Part shown: positions 41,998 through 51,100 of the stretch, in pieces
Position numbering within the stretch: the first letter of the stretch is position 1
How the letters are laid out: every line of letters begins with the position of its first letter
From: Nonomuraea sediminis
GTDB taxonomy: Bacteria > Actinomycetota > Actinomycetes > Streptosporangiales > Streptosporangiaceae
Assembly: GCF_018531495.1 (NCBI RefSeq)
Contig: NZ_JAHDTI010000001.1
Coordinates: 1,302,001-1,366,000 of the forward strand
DNA: 64,000 nt
Direction of reading: 5' to 3'
Notes under the pieces: model-generated
The model's input: only the letters and a program-made list of their open reading frames with translations
Databases searched by the model: none
Told to the model about the DNA's origin: nothing
Program-made: the position numbers and the translations under genes

Positions 41998-42747
41998 TCA
42001 CCTCAGTACGTCAGCCAGCGCGGCGAGCAAGGCGTCCTGCTGGGAGTGCAGGAAGAAATGATCGTCGGGCAGCACGCGCAGGGTGAACCGTCCGGTGGTC
42101 TGCTCGCGCCAGGCGGCGACATCGGCGGGCGGCGCCTCGGGATCGTCCGCTCCGGCGAAGGCCGTGATCGGCCAGCTCACCCGGGCGCCCTGCTGGTGCC
42201 GGTACGTCTCGGGCACGGCCAGGTCGGCGCGGAGGATGGGGCCGACGATGTCCATGAGCTTCTCGTCGGCCAGCACCGCCTCGGGCGTGCCGTTGTACTC
42301 CCTGAGCCGGGCGCGGAACTGCGGCTCGGGCAGTGTGTGATCCGGGATCCCCTTCCTCGGCAGGTGCGGCGCGCGGAACGCGCACACGACCAGGTGCCGT
42401 GGAGCGATCTGGTACCGCTGGGCCAGGAGGCGGCCCGCCTCGAACGCCACCAGCGCACCGAGGCTGTAGCCGAACAGCGCCACGGGAGCGTCGGCGCGGG
42501 CCAGAATACCGGGCAGCAGGTCCTCGACCAGCGGGGCGAGGTGATCGTGAAGAGGGTCGCCGAAGCGGGCGCCCCGGCCGGGCAGCTCGACGGGGCACAC
42601 CTCCATCCCCTCGGGGAGCCTGTCGTTCCACCCGTTGAAGATCCGGGCGGAGCCTCCCGCGTACGGGAAGCAGAACAGGCGCAGGGCAGGTGGCGCCTTG
42701 CGCTCGGTGCCGAGCGCGGCGCTGACGGATGTCGGATATGGAGTCAT
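41998..42747 (-). CDS. Type II thioesterase
   Basis: A 249-residue editing thioesterase of NRPS/PKS clusters. The start LRLFCFPYAGGSARIFNGW, the nucleophile elbow GYSLGALVAFE (Ser), the acid in AGADDPEAPP and the late His in PDDHFFLHSQ are all present. It frees stalled or wrongly loaded carrier proteins in the cytoplasm. Overlap with the acyl-CoA dehydrogenase gene (ATGA) shows co-translation with the assembly line. Confidence 0.93.
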   Translation of the reverse strand: MTPYPTSVSAALGTERKAPPALRLFCFPYAGGSARIFNGWNDRLPEGMEVCPVELPGRGARFGDPLHDHLAPLVEDLLPGILARADAPVALFGYSLGALVAFEAGRLLAQRYQIAPRHLVVCAFRAPHLPRKGIPDHTLPEPQFRARLREYNGTPEAVLADEKLMDIVGPILRADLAVPETYRHQQGARVSWPITAFAGADDPEAPPADVAAWREQTTGRFTLRVLPDDHFFLHSQQDALLAALADVLR

Positions 42748-43901
42748 GACGGGAACAGGGTCGCGGCTATGGTCCGGAACTGCATGTTGGACGTGCCTTC
42801 GTAGATCTTCCCCACTTTGGTGTCGCGGTAGAACTTCTCGGCGAGATGCCCGGTGGTGAAGCCGTTGCCGCCATGGGTCTCGACCGCGTGCGAGGCGGCC
42901 TGTTCGGCCACCTCCGAGGCGACGTACTTGGCCATGGCCGCGGCTCGCAGCCGCGGCTCAGGGGCGTCGTCCCTGGTCAGGAGCGCCACGGTGTCGTACA
43001 CCAGGGCGCGGGCGGCGGCGATCCGGGCGGCGAGCGCGGCCAGCGGGAAGCGGACCGCCTGGAAGTCGGCGATGCGCTCGCCGAACTGGCGGCGCTCGCG
43101 GGCGTAGGCGACCGCCAGGTCGAGCGCCCCTTGGGCGGCGCCGACGAGCTGGGCGGCGATGCCCGCCTTACCGATGTTGAGCGTGTCCACCATGAGGTGG
43201 CTGCCGCCGCCGACCCCGCCGAGCACGTCGCGCCGCCCGACCGGGGTGCGGTCGAGGACGACCTCGCACGTGGAGCTGGCCCTGATGCCGAGCTTGGAGA
43301 TCGGCGGGCCGACGGTGAGCCCGGGCGCGTCCCGTTCGACGAGGAACGCGGTGAGCGCGTTGTCTCCGGTGCGGGCGAACACGAGCAGCAGGCCCGCCTC
43401 GGCCGCGTTGGTGATCCAGCACTTGCGCCCGGTCAGCGCGAACCCGTCGCCGTCCGGCTCGGCGGTGGTGGCCAGGGCGAACGCGTCGCTGCCGGCCTGT
43501 TCCTCGGAGATGGCGTACGCGCCGATCGTGCCGGCGGCCAGCCGCGGCAGGTAGCGGCGCTTCTGGTCGCCGCTGCCGTGCCGCACCAGGGCGCTGACCA
43601 GCAGCGCGTTCTGGACGTCCACGAGCACGGCGACAGCGGGGTCCACGCGGGCGAGCTCCTCGATGGCGAGCGCGGTGTGGATCAAGCCGCCGCCCGCGCC
43701 GCCGTACGCGCTGGGCACCTCGATGCCCATCAGCCCGGCCTCGACCAGAGCGGCGATCACCTTGTCGTCGAACCTGGCGCGGTCGTCCATCTCTCGCACG
43801 TACGGGGCCACGGCGGTGGCCGCCATCTCGCGTACCTTGGCCGCCCAGGCCAGCTCCTCGGGGGCGAGCCGGGCGGCGCCGTCCTCAGCCTGTACGGACA
43901 T
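42744..43901 (-). CDS. Acyl-CoA dehydrogenase-like flavoenzyme
   Basis: A 385-residue acyl-CoA dehydrogenase. FAD and substrate motifs are AYAISEEQAGSDAFAL and CWITNAAEAGLLLVFART, with ERRQFGERIADFQAVRF and KIYEGTSNMQ, whose Glu is the catalytic base of the short/branched-chain group. In a biosynthetic cluster such an enzyme usually makes an alpha,beta double bond in a CoA- or carrier-bound acyl or aminoacyl group. The start at 43901 overlaps the end of the monooxygenase gene by 17 nt. It may desaturate the starter or a peptidyl residue; the target is unknown. Confidence 0.9.
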   Translation of the reverse strand: MSVQAEDGAARLAPEELAWAAKVREMAATAVAPYVREMDDRARFDDKVIAALVEAGLMGIEVPSAYGGAGGGLIHTALAIEELARVDPAVAVLVDVQNALLVSALVRHGSGDQKRRYLPRLAAGTIGAYAISEEQAGSDAFALATTAEPDGDGFALTGRKCWITNAAEAGLLLVFARTGDNALTAFLVERDAPGLTVGPPISKLGIRASSTCEVVLDRTPVGRRDVLGGVGGGSHLMVDTLNIGKAGIAAQLVGAAQGALDLAVAYARERRQFGERIADFQAVRFPLAALAARIAAARALVYDTVALLTRDDAPEPRLRAAAMAKYVASEVAEQAASHAVETHGGNGFTTGHLAEKFYRDTKVGKIYEGTSNMQFRTIAATLFPS

Positions 43902-45102
43902 CGCCCGTCCTCGGCTGGGAGAGATCGCGCATCGGGGGCGGCTTGAGCAGCTCGCGCCACATCTTGGGCTGGGCTTTGGCCACGATGCGCTTGGCCAGGG
44001 CGTCGACGATGCGGCGTACGACCGCGTTCTTGGCGGGCTTGACGCGACGCATGCGGTAGACGCGGTCGTGCACCCAGCGCACCCGCGGCATGCGCAGCCG
44101 CTGGTAGGCGAGCAGCGCGGCGGCCGGGTCTGCGTGGTCGGCGACCTGCTCGGCCAGGACGACGGCGTCCTCGATGGCCTGGCAGGCGCCCTGGCCGAGC
44201 TCGGTGGGCATGGCGTGGGCGGAGTCGCCGAGCAGTGCGACGCGGCCGCGCACCCAGGTGTCGCTCCAGCGGCGGACCATGATGTCGGTGCGGATGACGG
44301 CGTCGAGCGGGGTGCCCTCGACAACAGGCCTGGGTGGGCCGTTCACGCCGGTGAGCAGGTCCAGCGCCCTGGCCTTCATCCGGGCGCGGTCTTTCTCGTG
44401 CTGCCCCGGGGGCGCGTACGTCGACACGCTCCACGACGTCTCCTCGGGACCGATCGGCCATGCGCCACCCGCCACCTTGGCGTCCAGGCCGCGGAACAGG
44501 TAGATCGTGCCGTCGGGCAGACCGCCGGAGTCCGGGCTGATGCCCCGGTAGCTGGTGATGCCGAGCGGTACCGGGCCGCCGTCGTCGATCAGCTGGGCCC
44601 TGATGGCGGAGCCGATGCCGTCGGCGCCGACGAGGAGCGCGCCGGTGACCTGGCGGCCGTCCTTGAGGTGCAGGGTGACGTTGTCGCCGTGGTCGGTGTA
44701 TCCGGCGCACGGGCTGTCGAGATGGACGGTGACGCCGGCTCGCTCGCAGGCGTCCATGAGCACCCGGCACAGGCCGCCGCGGCGCACCGCCATCGACGGG
44801 TGACTGCCCGGCCACTCGTACTCGCGCAGGTCGGTCTGGAACAGCAGGGTGTCGCGCTCGGTACGGCTCTCGGCCCGGGTGACCACGACGCCGCAGGTCT
44901 TCAGGCCCTCGGCGAGGCCGAGGCGGCTCAGCGCGGTCGTCGCGTTGCTGTAGATCGTCTGCCCGGTGCCGCCGCTCTCGATATCGCGGTCGGGGCGGCG
45001 CTCGTACACCTCGACGGGGAAGCCGTGCAGCCGCAGCGCTAGCGCCGCGGTCAGGCCGCCGATGCCGCCTCCGGCGATCAGGATCGGATCATGGTCGCTC
45101 AT
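43885..45102 (-). CDS. FAD-dependent monooxygenase (PHBH-fold)
   Basis: A 405-residue group A flavin monooxygenase. The GxGxxG motif is ILIAGGGIGGLTAALAL, the DG motif is LLVGADGIGSAIR, and the GD motif is VALLGDSAHAMPTELGQGACQAIEDA. Such enzymes hydroxylate aromatic rings or oxidise enol and heterocyclic positions, often after assembly. It starts 13 nt after the last NRPS gene, so it is part of the same operon. The C-terminus has a basic tail (RRIVDALAKRIVAKAQPK). The hydroxylated site in the product cannot be predicted. Confidence 0.92.
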   Translation of the reverse strand: MSDHDPILIAGGGIGGLTAALALRLHGFPVEVYERRPDRDIESGGTGQTIYSNATTALSRLGLAEGLKTCGVVVTRAESRTERDTLLFQTDLREYEWPGSHPSMAVRRGGLCRVLMDACERAGVTVHLDSPCAGYTDHGDNVTLHLKDGRQVTGALLVGADGIGSAIRAQLIDDGGPVPLGITSYRGISPDSGGLPDGTIYLFRGLDAKVAGGAWPIGPEETSWSVSTYAPPGQHEKDRARMKARALDLLTGVNGPPRPVVEGTPLDAVIRTDIMVRRWSDTWVRGRVALLGDSAHAMPTELGQGACQAIEDAVVLAEQVADHADPAAALLAYQRLRMPRVRWVHDRVYRMRRVKPAKNAVVRRIVDALAKRIVAKAQPKMWRELLKPPPMRDLSQPRTGDVRTG

Positions 45103-45115
45103 TGCAGTCGTCTCC

Positions 45116-48100
45116 TCAGGTTCGACCTGCGGGGGCGGGCAGGAAGCCCGTGGCGATCATCCGCTCCGCGTACCGTCTCATGATCACTTCGTCGACTTGG
45201 GGGAGCAGCGCGTCGTGACCCAGCAGGCGCTCGGTGTTGGCGATGTCGAGCACGGGCTCCCTCTTACCCTCGGTGTGGTGCGCGATGCGCCGCCGGAACA
45301 TTTCTCTCTCTGTGCCGGATACCGCCCCGTCCGCGCGCGCGTCCCATTCGGCCACAGGCACCTTGTCGACCTGGTGGCCGATGGCATTGAGTACGTCCAC
45401 GAACTCGGTGACCGCGACGGGCTTGGGCGCGCGGAAGTGGAACGTACGGCCGGCCGCCTCCGGACTGCGTGACAGGCGCACGATGGCGTCCGCCAAGCCG
45501 TCCACGGGCTGCATGTCGGTGGCCAGGTCCACGTCCGGGGCGGCACCCGCCAGCACGAACGCGCGGATCAGGCGGCACACCATGTCGTCGGTACGCCACA
45601 CGCCTGCGGCCGTGTCGCCGGTGATGCGTCCGGGCCGGTAGACGGCGACCGGCAGGCCGCGTTCCCTGGCCAGGCGGACGACGTGCTCGGCGGCCCACTT
45701 GGCCTGGTTGTAGGCGATCTCTGGGGGCGGGGGGTCGTCGGGCAGTTCGGACTCGGTCCGCACCGGACCTTCCGCGCCGCCGAGGGGGAACACCGAGGTG
45801 GTGGAGACGTGGTGCACCGTGGTCAGCGGGCCGGTGGCGGCCAGCCGCAGCACCTCGCGGGTGCCGTCGACGTTGGGGCCGCGCAGGTCGGCGTAGGAGT
45901 GCAGGAGGTTCACGCTCGCGCCGACGTGATAGATCGTCGCCAGTTCCCCCGCCAGCGCGGCGAAGTCCCGCTCCGCCAGCCCGAGCAGGGGCTGCGCCAG
46001 GTCTCCCGGCACGGCCCGCAGCCGGGTCCGCCACGACTCCTGCCAGGTGCCCTGGGCGGCGAGGTGCTCCGCGAGCCGCGCCAGGCCGGTCTCCGGGTCC
46101 GGCGCGCGCACCAGGCAGACGATCTCGTCGTCGCCCTCGGCCAGGAGCCGGGCCAGCAGAAAGCCGCCCAGGAAGCCGGTGGCTCCGGTGACCAGCACCG
46201 TTCCGTCCATCCGTGCCTGGTCGCCGGGCAGGATCTCGGGGTCGAGCCTGATGTCGGCGCGGACGTCCGGTTCGCCCTGCCCGTCCGCTTGGGCGAGGTC
46301 GGCGGCGGTCGGGTGCTCGAAGAAGCGGCGGATCGGGATGTCGAGGCCGAGCCGATCGCGGGCCTCCTCCAGTACGCGCACGGCCATCAGGGAGTGGCCG
46401 CCCCTGGCGAAGAAGTCGTCGTCGCGTCCCACTGATTCGACGCCCAGCGCGGCGGCCAGAATCTCGCACAGGACCCGCTCGACGTCGTCCCGCGGTGCCT
46501 CTCCCCCGGATGGATGGTCGAGGGTGCGCGGGTCGGGCAGGGCGTCGCGGTCCACCTTCCTGCTGGGGGTCAGCGGCAGCTCGTCGAGGGGGACGATCAC
46601 GGCGGGCACCATGTACTCGGGCATCCGGGCCCGCGCGAGCCCGCGCAGCGCGTCCGTGTCCAGGGTGCCGTCCGGCACCACGTACGCGACCAGCCGTTCG
46701 TCGCGCACCGCGGCCACGGCGTCGCGCACGGCCGGGTGCTCGCGCAGCACCTGCTCGACTTCGCCCAGCTCGATCCGATACCCGCGGAGCTTGACCTGGT
46801 GGTCGATCCGGCCGACGAACTCCAGGTTCCCGTCGTGGCGGTAGCGCACCAGGTCGCCGGTACGGTAAACGCGCTCCCCCTCGGGCCCGGCCACGAACCG
46901 CTCGGCGGTCTGATCGGGCCGGTTGAGGTATCCCAGCCCCACACCGGGCCCGCCGACCAGCAGTTCGCCGGGCACCCCTATCGGCGCGGGAACGTTGCCG
47001 CCCGGGGCCACGACGTGCAGCCGGGCGTTGGTCACCGGCCATCCGATCGGCGGGTGCCCGGGTCGGCTCACCGGATCGGACAAGGTGGCGTACACGGTGA
47101 CCTCGGTGGGCCCGTAGGCGTTGATCAGCCGGGTTCGGGCCGACCAGCGCTCGGCCACGGCCGCCGGGCAGTCCTCGCCGCCGGTGACGAGCGTCCTGAG
47201 CGTGGGCACGTCCTCGGGGTTCAGGTGGGCGAGCAGGGAGGCGGGCAGGAGCGTGATGGTGACCTGGCGCCGGGAGATCACCTCCGCAAGGCCGGTGCCC
47301 ACGCGCGGCTCGTCCGGCGCCGGGATGACCAGGGTCGCGCCGCCGAGCAGGGCCATCACCATCTCCCACACGGAGGCGTCGAAGCTGAAGGCGGCGAACT
47401 GCAGCATGCGATCGTCCTCGCGCATGCCGACCAGGTCGCGGGTCAGGTGGAGGTTGGCCACGCCCTGGTTCGACACCATCGCCCCCTTCGGGCGGCCAGT
47501 GGAGCCGGAGGTGTAGATCACGTACGCGAGGTCGCCCGGACCCGCCGCCCGGGTGGGAGCTCGTCCCGGGCGACGGGCGATCTCCGCGGCGTCCCGGTCG
47601 AGGCAGACGACGCGGCGCCCGGCCTTGGGCATCCGGTCCAGCAGGGTCTGCGTCGTCACGAGCACCGGAGCCTGGCTGTCGGCCAGCATGAACTCGACCC
47701 GCGCGGGTGGGTACTCCGGGTCGATCGGCAGGTAGGCGCCGCCGGACTTGAGCACGCCCAGCACCGCGACCGGGAGGTTCGCCGACCGGTCGAGCCCGAG
47801 TCCGACCAGCGTGCCGGGCCCGGCGCCCAGCTCGCGCAGCAGGTGTGCCAGGCGGTTGGCGCGGGTGTCCAGCTCGCGGTAGGTGAGCCGGTCCTCGCCG
47901 CACTCCACGGCGATCGCGTCCGGCCGGGCCCGCGCCTGCCGCTCGAACAGCTCCGCCGGCGACATCTCGGGCAGCGGAAGCTCGGGGCCGCGGCCCCACC
48001 GCTCCAGCAGAGCGCGCTCGGCGGCGGTGAGCGGCGGCAGGTCCGACAGGCGGCGGCCGGGCTCGAAGGCGTCCAGCACCAGCACGAGCTGGTCCAGCAG

Positions 48101-51100
48101 GCGGCCGATGGTCTCGGCGTCGAACAGGTCGGTGTTGTACTCGGCGGCCACGCGCAGCCCGTCTCCGCGCGGGGTGGCCAGCAGCGCCAGGTCGAACTTG
48201 GCCGTGCCCGCGTCCACGTCCAACGGCTCGACCGTGGCCTGGCCCAGGCGGCCTCCGGGCAGCGGGTTCTCCCCCGCCGACAGCGCCACCTGGAACAGCG
48301 GGGTGCGCGACAGGTCGCGCACCGGCCGTAGCTCCTCGACCAGCCGCTCGAAGGGCACCTCGGCGTGCGCGTACGCGCCCAGGCAGACGTCACGGGCACG
48401 GCCGAGCAGCTCGGTCACGGTGGGGTCGCCGTCCAGCCGCATGCGCAGGACCAGCGTGTTGGCGCAGAAGCCGATCAGGTCCGCGGTCTCGGGGCGCTCG
48501 CGTCCCGAGACCGGGGAGCCGACGACGACGTCGTCCTGGCGGGCGTACCTGCCGAGGACTACCGACGTGGCGGCGAGCAGGATCATGAACTGGGTGACCT
48601 GGGCGGAGTCGGCGAGCCGGCGCAGCCGTTCGAGCGTGCGGGCAGGCAGGCGGGTCTCCAGCGTGGCGCCCGCGAAGCTCTGCACGGCCGGTCGGGGCCG
48701 GTCCGAGGCCAGGTCGAGCACGGGCGCGTCGGCGAGCTCGTCCCGCCAGTAGGCGAGCGCCTCGGGCTCGGGCCGCGGCTGCGCGAGATCGGCGTACTGG
48801 ATCTTGAGCTCGGGCAGCCCGTCGGGGGTGCCGGTGGTGTAGCAGTGGACCAGCTCGCGGACGAGCACGCCGGTGGACCAGCCGTCGCAGACGCCGTGGT
48901 GCAGCGCCATCGCCAGCACGTGCTCCTCCGGGGCGAGCCTGATCAGCGTCACGCGGGCCAGCGGGGCCTCGGTGAGCGTGAACGGCGTTCTGGCGTCCTC
49001 CTTGAGCAGGTGTTCCAGATCGTCGGGGTCGAGGTCGAGGCGTCTGATGGGGATGCGCAGGTCGGGCCGTACCTGCTGGTGGGGTTCGCCGTCGCGCAGG
49101 GCGAACGCGGTACGCAGCGTCTCGTGGCGGGCCACGACCGCGTCCAGCGCGCGCTGGAGCCGGTCCGGATCGAGCGGGCCTGTGAGGCCGACGGCACCGT
49201 GCATGACGTACGCGGCGCCGCTGCCCGGCTCCAGTTCCTGCAGGAACCACAGGCGGCGCTGCCCGGCCGAGGCGGGCAGGAGGTAGGACCCGTCCGGCTC
49301 GGGCACGCGCGGCCTGGGCTTGACCTGCTCGCGGGTCTCGCCCGTCTCTTCGAGCAGCCCGGCCAGCGAGGCGACGGTCGGCCGTTCGAACATGGCGCGC
49401 ACCGGGATCGGCGCGTCGAGCGCGGCGACGACCCTGGTGGCCAGCAGCGAGTTGCCGCCGATGGTGAAGAAGTCGTCGTCGCGGCCGACGCGGTCCACGC
49501 CCAGCACCTCCTGCCAGACGCGGGCGACGCGCCGCTCCGGCTCGGTGGCGGGCGGCTCGTACTGGCTCGCCCCGGTGGCCGCGGTGCGGCCGGGGGCGGG
49601 CAGGGACCTGCGGTCCACCTTGTTGTTGGGCGTGCGCGGCAGCCGTTCCAGCACGGACAGAGAAGAAGGGACCATGTAGCCAGGCAGCCGCGCACGCAGC
49701 TTCTCCCAGATCTCCCGCTGCGGGATGTCCCCGTCGGCCGGCTCCGCGTACGCGGCCAGCCGCCGGTCCCCGGGCCCGTGCTCGGCGACGGTGACGGCCG
49801 CGTCGCGCACCGACGGGTGCTCGCGCAAGACCGCCTCGATCGCGCCCGGTTCGATCCGGTAGCCGTGCAGCTTGATCTGGTCGTCCAGCCGTCCGAGGAA
49901 CTCCAGCCTGCCGTCGGCGCGCAGCCTGGCGGCGTCGCCGGTGCGGTAGAGGCGGCGTCTGGGGTCGCGGGGGTCGGGGACGAAGCGTTCGGCGGTGAGG
50001 CTCTCACGGCCGTGGTAGCCGTGGGCCAGGCCGTCCCCGCCGATGTGGATCTCGCCGGGGACGCCGGGGGGCACGAGGCGGCGGCGGTCGTCCAGGACGC
50101 GCAGCTCGGTGCCGGGGATCGGCTCGCCGAGCGGCACCAGGTCCTCGGTCCCTGTCAGGGGACAGCAGCTCGACCAGACGGTGGTCTCGGTGGGGCCGTA
50201 CATGTTCCACACGCGCGCGCCCGCGGCGCTCAGCTCGCGTACAAGGTCGGCGGGTACGGCCTCGCCGCCGACGAGGGCGGTGAACGGGCCGTCGGCGCGC
50301 CAGCCCGCGTCCAGCAGGAGCCGCCAGGTGGTGGGCGTGGCCTGCATGACCGTGACGTGGCGCTCGCGGAGCCGGGCGGCGAGCAGCGTGCCGTCGGCGG
50401 CAGCCGTACGGTCGATCATCTCGACGCGGGCGCCGGCGAGGAGGGGCAGGAAGATCTCCAGGGCGGCGATGTCGAACGACACCGTGGTGACGGCGGCCAT
50501 CACGTCGTCGGCCGCGATGCCGGGCCGCACGGCCATGGAGGTCAGGAAGGTGGTCAGGGCCCGGTTGGGCACCAGCACGCCCTTGGGGCGGCCGGTGGAG
50601 CCGGAGGTGTAGATCAGATAGGCCAGATCCTCGGGGCCGGCCTCCGACGGGATCGGGCCGGCAGGCCCGCTCTCGCTGACCGTCGGGTCCACGATCTTCC
50701 CGGAGAAGCCGCTGCTCCGGTCGGTGACCAGCGCGGCGGCGGCCGAGTCGGCGAGCATGTACGCGATCCGCTCCTCCGGCAGCTCGGCGTCCAGCGGCAG
50801 GTACGCGGCTCCTGCCCGCAGCACCCCGAGCAGGGCCACCACCAGCCCCGTCCCCCGGTCCAGGTGGACGGCCACCACGTCGTTGCGCCCGACACCGAGA
50901 CCGCGCAGGTGGCGGGCGAGCCGGTTGGCGCGGGCGTCCAGCTCGGCGTAGGTGAGCGTGCCGACGGCGACCGCGTCCGGCGTGCGCGCGGCCTGCTCGG
51001 CGACCAGTGCGGCCACGCCACGGGAATCAGCGGTTGCCTGCGGTCCGACGCCTTGGCGGTCGAGCAGCGCCCGGTCCTCGTCGGTGATCATCGCGGCGGG

